Positions 17,367-27,600 of a stretch of 64,000 bases of DNA are shown here, piece by piece. Under the pieces are notes generated by a model. It saw only the letters and a list, made by a program, of their open reading frames with translations, was not told where the DNA came from and did not search any database. Position numbers and translations under genes: made by a program. The stretch comes from Gloeothece verrucosa PCC 7822. GTDB taxonomy: Bacteria; Cyanobacteriota; Cyanobacteriia; Cyanobacteriales; Microcystaceae. Numbering within the stretch: the first letter of the stretch is position 1; each line of letters begins with the position of its first letter. The stretch lies in assembly GCF_000147335.1 (NCBI RefSeq), contig NC_014533.1, forward strand, positions 558,001-622,000, read 5' to 3'.

Positions 17367-17825
17367 TTGGACTTTGGACATAACATTAATGGCTCTTTAC
17401 TTAGAGTTCGATTTTATTTGTTCGACGAAGGTGCATCAGGCGTAGAGCTTGGAGTTCATCGCTACTTTGAGCAAACTCCTCTATTAGGATTATGTCAACG
17501 ACCCCAAGGAGAGAGAGTGATTGATTTTAGTAACATCAATCCTTTTAGTTGCGATCTCCAATTAGCTTGGCAAGAGAATCTGTATCAAGGAAATAATGCG
17601 CCTAATGGCTGTCCGTCAACTTTTCCTCCTGGCGGTAAAGTGGTTTCTTACCTAAATTTGGGAGAGAATGATATTTATTCATTGGATCAAATTTTTAATG
17701 CCAATGGAGGGCTAGAAGCTGGCACACCGATACAGTTTAGGCGTGTTACTATTCCCGAACCTTCCTTGCTAGACGGGCTTATCTTATTCGGAGTTAGTAG
17801 CATTTTGATTAAAAAAGTCTCTTGA
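17367..17825 (+). pseudogene. PEP-CTERM protein remnant without its N-terminus
   Basis: The frame encodes 152 residues ending VTIPEPSLLDGLILFGVSSI plus LIKKVS. This is a Pro-Glu-Pro motif, a hydrophobic stretch and a short basic tail, the order of a PEP-CTERM sorting signal recognised by exosortase. Such proteins are normally exported by an N-terminal signal peptide, but here the frame opens at a TTG just after a stop codon and no signal peptide exists. Upstream sequence does not restore one in another frame that I could recognise. The body (VELGVHRYFEQ, NPFSCDLQLAWQEN) matches nothing known to me. A 5'-truncated pseudogene is the simplest reading, and a cytoplasmic protein started at TTG is less likely. 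Confidence 0.5.
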
Positions 17826-17908
17826 AGACATAAGCATTAACAACTTTTAATCAAAAGATATAAAAGAAAGTCCTCAACACTAACCTATTAGCTGATACAT
17901 CTAAGGCC

Positions 17909-17948
17909 ACTTAGCCGCTTAAGAAATGTGAGCGGGCACGTGCTAAGT
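17909..17948. other. Possible RNA secondary structure
   Basis: ACTTAG (17909-17914) pairs with CTAAGT (17943-17948), enclosing CCGCT and AGCGG, which also pair. The region is more GC-rich than its surroundings and lies in a 410-bp gap without genes (17826-18235). It could be part of a small RNA or a relic, and no known RNA family was recognised. Confidence 0.25.
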
Positions 17949-18008
17949 AGAATCTGGGAGCGGCGTGATGAGGCAAGGTCATGATGTAAAAAAAGGAAGC
18001 AATTGCTG

Positions 18009-18036
18009 TTTAGTGATCGTCTAGTCCATCACTAAA
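18009..18036. terminator. Perfect 9-bp hairpin, possible minus-strand terminator
   Basis: TTTAGTGAT and ATCACTAAA form a perfect 9-bp stem with a 10-base loop. On the minus strand the stem is followed by AACAGCAATTGC and then a run of seven T. The T run is displaced, so a terminator role is uncertain, and no gene that it would terminate is known. Confidence 0.3.
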
Positions 18037-18235
18037 ATAAAATTTTGTGGAAGATTTGTTATTGTCTGAGCTTGTTATGGTTAAATTAGGTAGTAAGCAC
18101 TACTTGATAACCAAATAAGTAAGTAAGTTAGTATATCAGCCTTAAGTCCCTCAATAAATGTAAGGCTAATCATTAATATTGACTGCCATTCGTGGCGGTA
18201 GAGCTTTCCATATTTGACGAAAGGAAAAGGTTGTC

Positions 18236-18946
18236 ATGAAAAAACTATTGCTGGTAGCAGCTATATTTTCACTCGTTTTCAGTTCTGCTGACATAGCCAA
18301 CGCACAGGAAAAATTGGCTTTGGAAAATACCTCTTCAATCACGAAAAGCATTAAAGATTGGGTAGATATTTTAGTTCCTGTCATTGGGGGAATTGGGGGA
18401 GTTATTGCCTTATTGAAAGGCGTAGAAGAGTACAAAAGAGAGCAAAGATGGAAAAGATTAGAATTTGTTGCTAATGTATTTAAAGAGTTTGAATCAAAAG
18501 CAGAAGTTAAAAATGTTTTTTGGATGCTAGATTGGAATGGGGCTTATTTAAATTTTGAAGGGATTGAAGGTACAGTTTGTGCTGATGAACCTTTATTGCA
18601 AAAATCTTTTAGTAAAAAAACCTCTTTTGAAAAGGATGAAGCAGCTATTAGAAATGCTTTTGATGTGTTTTTAACTGGCTTAGACCAATTTAATACTTAT
18701 ATTAAAACAGGACTAATTGCCAATGAGGACTTTAAACCTTACTTAAAATACTGGCTGAAAATTTTAACTAATAGTTCTGAAATTAAAAATGAAAATCGTA
18801 AATCACTTCTTTTTTATCAAAATCTTTGGAATAATTTTATCGATAAATATGAATACTCAACCAGAGAATTATTAGGAAGATATGGCTATCCAGTTAATTT
18901 ATCTACTGATTGTCATGAAGAAGCTAAAAACCAAGAATTAAATTAA
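18236..18946 (+). CDS. Hypothetical protein with signal peptide and one membrane helix
   Basis: The 236-residue product has a clear Sec signal peptide (MKKLLLVAAIFSLVFSSADI, cleavage near ANAQ). A second hydrophobic segment follows at about residues 42-62 (WVDILVPVIGGIGGVIALLK). The remaining 170 residues are charged and helical, beginning with EEYKREQRWKRLEFVANVFK. The layout suggests a single-pass membrane protein with a cytoplasmic helical domain. I do not recognise the family by name. AGGAAAAGG about 6 bases before the ATG is a good ribosome-binding site and fixes the start. It is convergent with the MRJP-family gene. Confidence 0.65.
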   Translation: MKKLLLVAAIFSLVFSSADIANAQEKLALENTSSITKSIKDWVDILVPVIGGIGGVIALLKGVEEYKREQRWKRLEFVANVFKEFESKAEVKNVFWMLDWNGAYLNFEGIEGTVCADEPLLQKSFSKKTSFEKDEAAIRNAFDVFLTGLDQFNTYIKTGLIANEDFKPYLKYWLKILTNSSEIKNENRKSLLFYQNLWNNFIDKYEYSTRELLGRYGYPVNLSTDCHEEAKNQELN

Positions 18947-18971
18947 CACGAAATTAGTTCTCTATTATTAA

Positions 18972-19985
18972 TTAACGGCCGACTACCCCAGGCGCTAAAG
19001 GTTTCAAACGAAAGAGATAAAAAGGCGGTGCAGCCGTATTATTTCCCCGATTTAAAGGCGCAGAACGGTGTAACTGATTGCAATTGAGATATAAATAACC
19101 GTCTGCTCCAAAACTCAAGGAATCCACCCAAGATAACCGTTCATCACTGATGAATAATTGATAGGTGCGATCGCTCTTTATGACCCCAACCCCATTAGCC
19201 GCTAAATCTCCTAAATAAAGATTATCATTTTGATCGATAGAAATTCCGTCACAAATGGGTCTATCACCGTATCGTTCTACTTTACTAGCGAGTTGGGCAT
19301 CACTCAAATTCTGATTGCACAAATCTTCACTTTTAATCCGATACATCGTATTACTGTGCATAGGGCAATAATACAACCATTCATTATTAGCATCGAGAAC
19401 AAGACCATTAACCCCCAAATGCGGTCGGATATCTGGGGGATTCACCACAGGTACTCCGTCAATGATTAAATCAATATTTTGCGGAATAACGCTTTGATGA
19501 CCTTGTAAAATCCGGGTAGCTAATCCTGTTTTTAAATCTACTCGAATTAACGCCGCTTCTTCACCTTGAATAGGATCAGAAATATAGATGACATTATGGG
19601 TCAAATCTACCGCTAAATCATTGACAAAAGAGTTATTTTTAGTAATGGGTGGAGGTAAATAAAACACTCGGGCTAGTTCATGGTTGACAATATCCCAAGC
19701 GACTAATTTTGGATTCAAAAGATTAGGATTTCCATTATCTAACATCCAAACCCACCCATTCTTATCGCACTGAATACCCAATACATTATCAAAGTTAATT
19801 TGATCACTTCCAAAACCACTGGGAAATTCAACTAATCTACCATCAACCAGTTCCGCGATTTTAAATTCGGGGTTATAGAACTGGTGTAAACTCATAAAAA
19901 TTCGACCATCGGATGATAGAGTAATATTCCCGGGTGCTTGGGATAATTCGGCGACTATTTCTAAGCTAGTTGATAAAGGCTCCAT
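18972..19985 (-). CDS. Major royal jelly protein (Yellow) family beta-propeller
   Basis: The 337-residue protein matches bacterial MRJP/Yellow-type six-bladed propellers: LEIVAELSQAPGNITLSSDG, VLGIQCDKNGWVWMLDNGN, FVNDLAVDLTHNVIYISDPI, GVNGLVLDANNEWLYYCPMH, GISIDQNDNLYLGDLAANGV and VDSLSFGADGYLYLNCNQLH are successive blade strands. The YISDP and HSNTMYRI elements are typical of the family. Relatives include gluconolactonase-like and SMP-30 hydrolases, so lactone hydrolysis or ligand binding is possible. No signal peptide is seen. It is 52 bp upstream, in the same direction, of a SnoaL-like gene and may be cotranscribed with it. Confidence 0.85.
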   Translation of the reverse strand: MEPLSTSLEIVAELSQAPGNITLSSDGRIFMSLHQFYNPEFKIAELVDGRLVEFPSGFGSDQINFDNVLGIQCDKNGWVWMLDNGNPNLLNPKLVAWDIVNHELARVFYLPPPITKNNSFVNDLAVDLTHNVIYISDPIQGEEAALIRVDLKTGLATRILQGHQSVIPQNIDLIIDGVPVVNPPDIRPHLGVNGLVLDANNEWLYYCPMHSNTMYRIKSEDLCNQNLSDAQLASKVERYGDRPICDGISIDQNDNLYLGDLAANGVGVIKSDRTYQLFISDERLSWVDSLSFGADGYLYLNCNQLHRSAPLNRGNNTAAPPFYLFRLKPLAPGVVGR

Positions 19986-20037
19986 GTCAATTTATTTTAC
20001 AAAAGTGTTAGATAAAACATCATATGACAACACGAGA

Positions 20038-20427
20038 TTAGTAGCCGTTACCTGTAAGCCAGGCAAGTAAAGCATCAGGATCATCTAAGATAGCTTTAGG
20101 GTCAAACATTGGCCAAATATAAGAAAGTCCTTGCTCATCGAGACGGAAAAAATTATGTAAAGTATAGAGAGTTCCTTTAGTTGTTCTCATCTGCCATACC
20201 CCGCTTGCTCTAGGATATTCAACAGTAATTGAGAGGACATTTACCTCAGAAACCCGTGTTGCAACCCCACTAACAAAATTGACAACGGCTTCAATACCGT
20301 CGATGGTATCTTGACGAATAGGACTAAGAAACTGAATGTTAGGAGAAAACTGAACGAGGGAAAAATCACCTGTTTTAAAAGCTTGGAAATATTGCTCGAT
20401 AATCTCGTGATATTTTGTTGTATCCAT
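20038..20427 (-). CDS. NTF2-like (SnoaL-type) protein
   Basis: This 129-residue protein has the small cone-shaped alpha+beta-barrel signature of the NTF2/SnoaL superfamily: YHEIIEQYFQAFKTGDFSLV (helices), IQFLSPIRQDTIDGIEAVVN and the closing strands VWQMRTTKGTLYTLHNFFRL and YIWPMFDPKA. Members are polyketide cyclases, isomerases or non-catalytic ligand binders. The sequence does not decide which. GAGAG lies about 8 bases before the ATG. It precedes the MRJP-family gene on the same strand by 52 bp. Confidence 0.75.
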   Translation of the reverse strand: MDTTKYHEIIEQYFQAFKTGDFSLVQFSPNIQFLSPIRQDTIDGIEAVVNFVSGVATRVSEVNVLSITVEYPRASGVWQMRTTKGTLYTLHNFFRLDEQGLSYIWPMFDPKAILDDPDALLAWLTGNGY

Positions 20428-21185
20428 GATTAAAACTCTCTAAATCTACAAATTTACAAAAATTACAAGGGCTTATTATTACAGATTTGATAGTCAATTT
20501 TCCAGGTATTTTCTACTTTTTTCAATAATGCCCGAAATTTAACCTATCTTGATGGACTCCCATCATGGAGATGAATAATGGCGATAGAAATTCTAACTAC
20601 ATAACTAAAATCCCCCATCACATCGAAGAATTACCCTAACAATAGAAACTAATAAACCATTACTATATTCAAGCCAAAAGCTGTCATAATAGCGGTTTGG
20701 GTTTATGTAAATTCATTTCAATTTCTGTAAAAGCTTGAATGGGTGAATTTGTGCTAATTTACTAACTCAAATGGTTTCAATTAAAGAATTGTTAAAAATA
20801 TTCGGAAATTATTTAACAGTATTACCCATTTAGGAACAGATGTTAGGTTAGGAAAAAATCTTTAAAACAATAGTGAGATAAATTCCTAATCAAGATATCT
20901 TAGCTTTTAGCATACGCTATTTTTGCTTTAAAAGCCAGCCTCATCTCCATAAAAGTTTACAAAAAGCCTCAAATAGCCTTGAAAATATGTAAATAATCCT
21001 AAACTGCCATTGAATAAATGTTAACTTTTGTAACAACCTTATCTTAATATTACTCACTTAAAGTAATATCAATTGGTTAATAGAGTAGCAATGGTATTCG
21101 GATAAATATTCAAACTTTGTCTTAACTAAAATCTAATTTCTTAGGAAACTAAGATCAACAAATAGTCTTGAAGGGTTAAAAGGTC
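20428..21185. other. Intergenic region of 758 bp
   Basis: This AT-rich gap lies between the divergent NTF2-like and glycosidase-like genes and must contain both promoters. I see no long ORF, tRNA, TIR element or tandem repeat in it. The last 15 bases before the ATG at 21186 contain GGGTTAAAAGG, a plausible ribosome-binding region. Confidence 0.5.
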
Positions 21186-23687
21186 ATGACTTCTTCATTC
21201 AATGAAATTCTCAGTCAAGCAACAGCAATTCCGTCCTACTCTCTAATGACGAAACAGCCTCAAAAAGACCGTCCCAAAGAAGATTCTATTCCTAATCCGA
21301 GGGTTATCTCGCCGCGAGTGGGACAACCTTCTATTACCACTAACAACATCATATTTGATGCACTCTATGCTCTTGCCATAAGTGAAATGGAGGAAAATAC
21401 TGTCCTCAATATTAGGGATAATAATTTCAACAATGGGCAGGCGATACCATGTCCTCCTGGGGGCTGTTTTCAGGCTGGGAAAAGTTGGACTTATGTCTGG
21501 ACTCGTGACACTGCCTACGCTATTCACCTAGCCTTAGCTGCACTCAAGCCCAAAACTGCGCTAAATTCTTTGAAATTTAAAACTTCTGCTGATAGACACG
21601 GACAAAACCCTCAAATTATTCAAGATACTGGTACAGGAGGTAGCTATCCTATATCCTCCGATAGAGTGGTATGGGCTTTGGGCGCTGCAAGACTCCTACA
21701 TTATTTGTCGGGAGAAGAACGGGGAACTTTTGAGAAGGAAGCTCTAGAAATCATCAAAAACACTATTGAACAAGACCGTAAAGTCCTTTTTGATCAGCAT
21801 AACGGCTTATATTCAGGAGAACAATCTTTTTTGGATTGGCGGGAACAAACCTATCCGGGTTGGGTAGCCGAAGACGTTATTCATGTGGGTATGTCTAAAT
21901 GCCTGTCTACAAACCTGCTCCATCTCCATATTCTCGAATTTGGGTCTGCCTTAGCCCTAGAAACTGGCGAAGTGAATTTATCCAATCAATATCAGGATTG
22001 GGCAAAAGAGCTTAGAGAGGCTATTCAAAACCACCTTTATTTAAAAGACAGTAAGCTTTACTCAACATTTATTACCACGTTCCTAGATAATGGACCGAGC
22101 CATCAGTTCGACTTATTGGGTTTGACTCTGGCTATTTTGTTAGAAGTTGCCACTCAAGAGCAAACAAAAGACATTATTGCTCATTATCCCCTATTGCCCA
22201 ATGGGATTTCGGTGATTTGGCCTCAACAGCAATATACTCCAATCTATCACAATCGGGCTATTTGGCCTTTTGTCACAGCCTACTGGATTAAAGCGGCACG
22301 AAAAGCAGGAAATGCCACTGCCGTCAATCACGGCATTAAATCTCTAATGGAGGGGGTAATCCGCTATCGCTCAAATAGGGAAAACTTTGAGTTGGTTTCT
22401 GGTGATATCTGGGTTGATGAAGGGGAAACTTCAGGCCCTGTTGTTAATTCTCAAGCTCAACTTTGGTCTATAGCAGGCTATCTCTCGATGGTTAATGATA
22501 TCATTTTCGGCCTAGAAACTACTGATTACGGCATTCGCTTTCTTCCTTACATAACTTGTGAAATGAGGAAGGAAGTATTTAGTGAGACTCAATTCCTTAC
22601 TCTAAATGACTTTCCCTATCAAGGAAAAATTATCACTGTAACTGTAAAGCTTCCTGATTCCGACAATCAAGTGCAAGGAGCTTATAAAATATCAAACATT
22701 ACACTAAATGATCAGGCGATTTCATCGGAAGACTTTATTAAGAGCGACAGGCTTGAGAGTGATAATCGTATTGTAATTGAGTTATCAGAAGACCTTGAAT
22801 TAACAATTAGTAAAAATCAAAATTCAATTACCTTAATCACTGATACTGGAGAATGGCGCAATTTATTTGCACCCAAATATCCAATTATTAAATCTATTGA
22901 TTTAGTATCTGGTAAGATTCAAATAACCTTTAGTTCAAATGGAGAAAATGCAGAGAATATTGCTTTTAATATCTACCGTGATGGGAAACTGGTAAAAGGG
23001 GAATTACCAGGATCGACGTTGTCGTGGGTCGATCCTGAAACAAATCAATCTTCTCCAAGCTACTGCTACACCGTTGAAAGTTATTATTATCATGATGGTT
23101 TAGCCATTAAAAATTACTCCCAAAAGTCCCGTCCTGTTTGTTATTGGGGATCAAATGATTCGCGAATTCAAGTCTTTGAAGCTACTCAAGATTTGAACTA
23201 TCCTGGGAGCGATCAAGATCGAGTAAAGAAATCTCAAAATCATGGATACTCTCACTATGAAAATTGGGGCCAAGCTGAAGACACCCTAATTCTTGAAGCC
23301 TTTAAACCAAAGGTGACTGGGTTTCACCTTCTCCAGGTCGCTGCTGCCAACGGTTCAGGTCCTTGGAATACAGGTGTTACCTGTGGAGTAAAATATATTC
23401 AGGTTTTTGACCAAGCTAATACTTGTATTGGTAGTGGCTATTTGATTATGCCTCAGACCAGTTCATGGGAAAACTTGAGAGATTCTTCTTTTGTACGGGT
23501 CAATTTGGATGTAGATAAAATTTACAAAATCGTTATTGGCGAAAATGAAAATGCTTTTAATATGTCTAAATTTAAACATTTTGACTCTTATACAGGAAAT
23601 AACGGTACTGGTGGAACAAAGGGTCTCTATAATTATGTCAATATCGCTGCTCTTAAGGTTTTGGCATTAACAAGCTTAAACACTTAA
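21186..23687 (+). CDS. Putative six-hairpin (alpha/alpha-barrel) glycoside hydrolase
   Basis: The 833-residue protein has features of six-hairpin glycosidases: WTRDTAYAIHLALAALKPKT near residue 107, a Trp-rich SFLDWREQTYPGWVAEDV with acidic residues near 215, FDLLGLTLAILLEV, then RAIWPFVTAYWIKAARKAGN and GDIWVDEGETSGPVVNSQAQ, which could supply the acid/base pair. A beta-rich region (480-560) and a fibronectin-like segment (575-650) follow. The C-terminal domain (680-833, VTGFHLLQVAAANGSGPWNT) looks like a carbohydrate-binding beta-sandwich. There is no signal peptide, which is unusual for such an enzyme. The exact GH family and substrate cannot be fixed from the sequence alone. Confidence 0.65.
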   Translation: MTSSFNEILSQATAIPSYSLMTKQPQKDRPKEDSIPNPRVISPRVGQPSITTNNIIFDALYALAISEMEENTVLNIRDNNFNNGQAIPCPPGGCFQAGKSWTYVWTRDTAYAIHLALAALKPKTALNSLKFKTSADRHGQNPQIIQDTGTGGSYPISSDRVVWALGAARLLHYLSGEERGTFEKEALEIIKNTIEQDRKVLFDQHNGLYSGEQSFLDWREQTYPGWVAEDVIHVGMSKCLSTNLLHLHILEFGSALALETGEVNLSNQYQDWAKELREAIQNHLYLKDSKLYSTFITTFLDNGPSHQFDLLGLTLAILLEVATQEQTKDIIAHYPLLPNGISVIWPQQQYTPIYHNRAIWPFVTAYWIKAARKAGNATAVNHGIKSLMEGVIRYRSNRENFELVSGDIWVDEGETSGPVVNSQAQLWSIAGYLSMVNDIIFGLETTDYGIRFLPYITCEMRKEVFSETQFLTLNDFPYQGKIITVTVKLPDSDNQVQGAYKISNITLNDQAISSEDFIKSDRLESDNRIVIELSEDLELTISKNQNSITLITDTGEWRNLFAPKYPIIKSIDLVSGKIQITFSSNGENAENIAFNIYRDGKLVKGELPGSTLSWVDPETNQSSPSYCYTVESYYYHDGLAIKNYSQKSRPVCYWGSNDSRIQVFEATQDLNYPGSDQDRVKKSQNHGYSHYENWGQAEDTLILEAFKPKVTGFHLLQVAAANGSGPWNTGVTCGVKYIQVFDQANTCIGSGYLIMPQTSSWENLRDSSFVRVNLDVDKIYKIVIGENENAFNMSKFKHFDSYTGNNGTGGTKGLYNYVNIAALKVLALTSLNT

Positions 23688-23755
23688 TTCAGTATTCAGT
23701 GCTTAAACCGTCTGAGTAAAAATACAAATATAACGCAAAAAATATGAATTGATCA

Positions 23756-23908
23756 CCCACATTTCGCACATCGATTTGTTGTATTAAAATACAAATATAA
23801 TCTAAAAAAGAGTGTTCATTATTAACTGAATTTGACGACTATTTTTACTTACAAACAATAGTTTTCATGTCAAAATAAAAAACTGTATTTTAAAGTGCGG
23901 AATGTGGG
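23756..23908. repeat. Inverted-repeat element (14-bp arms)
   Basis: CCCACATTTCGCAC at 23756-23769 and GTGCGGAATGTGGG at 23895-23908 are complementary at 13 of 14 positions, separated by 125 bp of AT-rich sequence. The arms look like terminal inverted repeats of a small non-coding element. A 15-bp direct repeat AAAATACAAATATAA lies at 23719-23733 and 23786-23800, on either side of the left arm. No transposase is present. Confidence 0.5.
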
Positions 23909-24386
23909 ATATAAAGCAAAAATAAGAAAGTTATAAGAAAAACAAAATTTTAATAAATCTTAAAATTGACGAGTAAAAGATACAAGACCACGTTTTAGTA
24001 TTAGAACAGCCTTGAGGAAAACAATAACGGGAAACAGTTCAATCTATTGAGCTTTCACGGGTGTAATTGGTCTTGCTTTAAGTGTATAAAATCCGAAGCT
24101 TACATACAAGAGTTTAGCTTTATTTTTAAAATATAAGAAAATTATAAGAGTCAGCCCAAATGTTTAGATTACTTTTTGCTTGTATATCTCTCTACGTCTA
24201 GCTCTCGTGAGAAGAACAGAAAAAACAAAAAAACGGATTTAAGAAAAAATATTGCTAAAAATGATTAGCCGTGTTATTTTTCTAAAAGAGCATTTGTGCA
24301 GGTTTTTCATCTATCAAAAGAATGAACATGAAAAACCAAAAGCATAACAATAAGAAAAAGAATACATTACCGTATCCTCTTGATTA

Positions 24387-24497
24387 GGGGTGCTATCGTC
24401 GCGTCAATAAATGCGGCAAAGCACTTAATTCTTAATCTAATCGGTGAACCCCAAACGCCAACCTAGTAATTATTACTTCGATGGTGTGGACGCGACA
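24387..24497 (+). promoter_or_regulatory. Candidate structured RNA leader of the giant-protein gene
   Basis: In the long leader of the 17-kb gene, GTCGCGTC (24398-24405) and GACGCGAC (24489-24496) are perfectly complementary. Inside them ACGCCA pairs with TGGTGT (one G-U pair) and encloses the hairpin AGTAA-TTA-TTACT. A small TGC/GCA hairpin and a GGTGAACCCC box are also present, and the upstream GGGGT could pair with ACCCC. This nested architecture is what a riboswitch or other cis-acting RNA would show. The CTTAATT...GGTGAACCC and AACCTAG segments loosely recall the cyclic-di-AMP (ydaO) class, but the canonical core is not intact. About 128 bases remain to the start codon. Confidence 0.4.
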
Positions 24498-24624
24498 GCG
24501 TAAGTATGTATGAAGGATTACAAAATCTTTCTGACCAACATCGTCAAAGGGGCTTCCGAATTTATCCCCCTCGAGACAACCAAAAACATCCAAACTGTTT
24601 TTTAATCCTAACTAAAAGTTTTCT

Positions 24625-27600
24625 ATGATGATGCCGAGAGTTTTCGTCCGAAGTTGTACAGTTGTGCTTGCTATCTTGTTTGCCGTTCAGTCGTTGTTTC
24701 TGTTCCCCATGACAGCTAAAGCGGCAAGTTATCCCATCACAACGTCAGGCCAGGACATTCTCCCCTTCTCGGCATCATCTCCAATGCCAGCCGCACTGCT
24801 AGAGGCTAATGGTTTGCCGCTAAATATACAAGCACAACCGTCAGTCATACCATCAAACGAGCCTGAATCGCTCTCAGCAACGGATGGTTCTTTGATAGCC
24901 TCTAGAGAAATCGGCGATATCATCAACTATGGCGATAATCCGATATTTATCTTTGGTAATGACAACACAGTCAATGTGAATCAAGGCAAGGCTTCTAGGG
25001 ATGAAAAAGAAAAGGAAAAAGCGCAAGAAAGAGGTGAAGTCGCTTCTCCATCCATGAGCCAAGAGCAGGTGAGAGGGCTGGTACAACAAGGCCGGGCTAA
25101 GTTAAAGGAAATGGTCGCACGAGATGCAACAAGCGGCTATATCAAAGTCACTAAGACTAACGATAGCAGTAGTGATGAAGGATCTTTTCGCTATGCGCTT
25201 CGGCAGGCTATGGCTGCCAATCACGACGTAGTCATTGATACCCGCTCGGTCGATGGCACGATGCAACTAAATACTCCTTTAAACGTAGTTGAAGGCAGCA
25301 ACAATATTTGGGTGATTGATGATGGCGGCTTCACAATTGATGGACGTGGCGAACACCAGATTATCTCCGTTAACAAGAGTAGTGGCTTTGTGGTGTTTGA
25401 AGAAGTTACCTTTAAGAATGGACTAGCTCAAGGAGAAGATGCACCCAGAGATTATATATCTTATGATGGTGGTAGCTATAAGGGTGGCGGTGGCGGTGGA
25501 CTTGGGGCTGGTGGTGCTTTATTTATCAATAGGGGTCAAGTTATTGTTGTGCATTCAAAGTTCAATAATAACAAAGCTCAAGGAGGCAATAACAGTTCAC
25601 CGGCCGGCTATGGCGCTGTTAATGAAAGATACAAGGGACAGCAAGCAAATCGTGGAGGCAAGTTTAATATCACATCCGATTTATCCTTTTCGTCGCTATT
25701 TATTCCTGGATCTGGTGGTCAAGGCGGACCAGAATGCGGAAATTATAATGTCTGTGGGGCTGATCCAATACAGAATGGAGGAAATGGTGAATTTGGAACC
25801 GGCGGCGGAGGTGGTGGCGGAGGTGGCCGAGATAATAAGGAAGGTGGTGATGCCGCTAGAAGTGGTGGACCTGGTGGTAAGGGTGGATTTGGAGCCGGCG
25901 GAGGTGGTGGCGGTGGCGGTGGCTACGACGACGGCGAATGTGACGATTATGAAAATGATCAGGGATTTGGTGGACCTGGTGGTCAAGGTGGTGCTTATGG
26001 AGGGAAAGGTCGCAATGGTAATCAAGCCGGCAGAAATGGATGTGATGCTGGATGGGGGGGTTACGGTGGCGGTGGTGCCGGTCTTGGAGGAGCCATTTTT
26101 GTCCGCAATAGCGACAATGAACAAGGCAGTTTAGTTGTATTTGAGAGTAGCTTTGAGAATAACGTAGTTCAACAAGGAACATCAACAAAAAATCCTGATA
26201 CAGTGGAAAATACGGTTGGGGAGAATGGTCAAGCGTTAGGTGCTGCTATCTTTACTACAAAAGGAGAAAAAATAGACAATGGCACATTCGATTTTATGTT
26301 GTCTAGTAGTGTTCCAACTCTTAGTTTGAGCCTAGTGAATGAGAGTGGTGAAGACATCAGCACTAGCGACAAAAATAAAGTTAAAGAGGGAAAACAAGCT
26401 CTCTTCAAGATTACAGCCGACCAAGACATTCCCAACGGCACAACCATCTATTTCTACCTCACCTATCCAGAGGAAAATAAACCAACTAAAGGAGAAGATT
26501 TTGCCTGGTCAGACACAGAAGTTGGCTCAGTTAAACTTGGGTCAAACATGAGAGAGTTTTACCTTAAACGGGGATTAGGGGATACCAGCTTTACGGCGGT
26601 GTCAGACAAGGTTGACGGTGGCATTGAGTTCAACGACGACTACAAAAGAGAAGAAAATGAAGCGTTCACCATTAACCTACTCCCCAGTGGTAGCTACAAG
26701 CTAGGTGACCAATATACTCAACAGGTTGTTATTGAAGATATGACAGCGATCGTTGAGTTATCATTAGTGGATATCAACGGCAAACCTATTGATAAAGTCT
26801 GGGAAGGAGAGCGGGCTATCCTTCAGGTGAAAGTAGACGAGAACTCCCCAAGAGAATCTATGATCCAGGGGACGGAGTTGCGTTTCAAGCTCACCCAAGG
26901 TACAGGCTTAAAAGATACTGATTATCAAGGGGAAGAGGAAACTAACGGTTACATCAGCCGCACCCTAGACAAAGCTTATGAAGAATACTATCTCAACATA
27001 CCCGAAACACAGGGAGAAACCAACGCATTAGGGGCTTACGCTGGAGTCCGAACCTATATTGATAAAGAGGTAGAAGGAGACGAATCCTTCACCGTCGAGC
27101 TATTAGACTATGAAGATGCTCAATACAAGCTCAAGAATAACCTGCAACAGAAGCAGGTTATCATAGACGACGCGAACTACGAAGCCGAAATTCTGATAGA
27201 TGAAAGTAACCTTGACATAGCCGATGTAGCCAATGCTCTAGCCCCCAAAGACGGCCCGACTAAAACCTCTGAAAATACTATCGATGTATCCAATCTTAAA
27301 GGGCTAGGGTACGCCACAGTACAAGTAAGCCGCAAAAACGGCGACAAAAAGGTTTACTCTAACTTATTTAACAATGCCTTAGCCGCCGGATTACCCGTAC
27401 ATTACACCCTCACCCGCAATGACGAAGAAAACGGGGGATACGGGGAAGAATATTTCAGTAACAAACTGAACTACAACAACGATAAATACAATCCTCATCA
27501 AATCGTTAATGCAGTAGTCATACCTGTCACCCCGCCGAGCGACTCCCAATACAATCAATTACAGCCAGGACAAGCTCGAATCTATTTTGCGGCGCTGCCA

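Noticed and set aside
25439..26134. A 231-codon open frame, and antisense frames, inside the Gly-rich part of the giant gene
   Set aside because: They arise from GGT/GGC-rich codons read in other frames, are low-complexity and lack ribosome-binding sites. The main frame has a signal peptide and domains.
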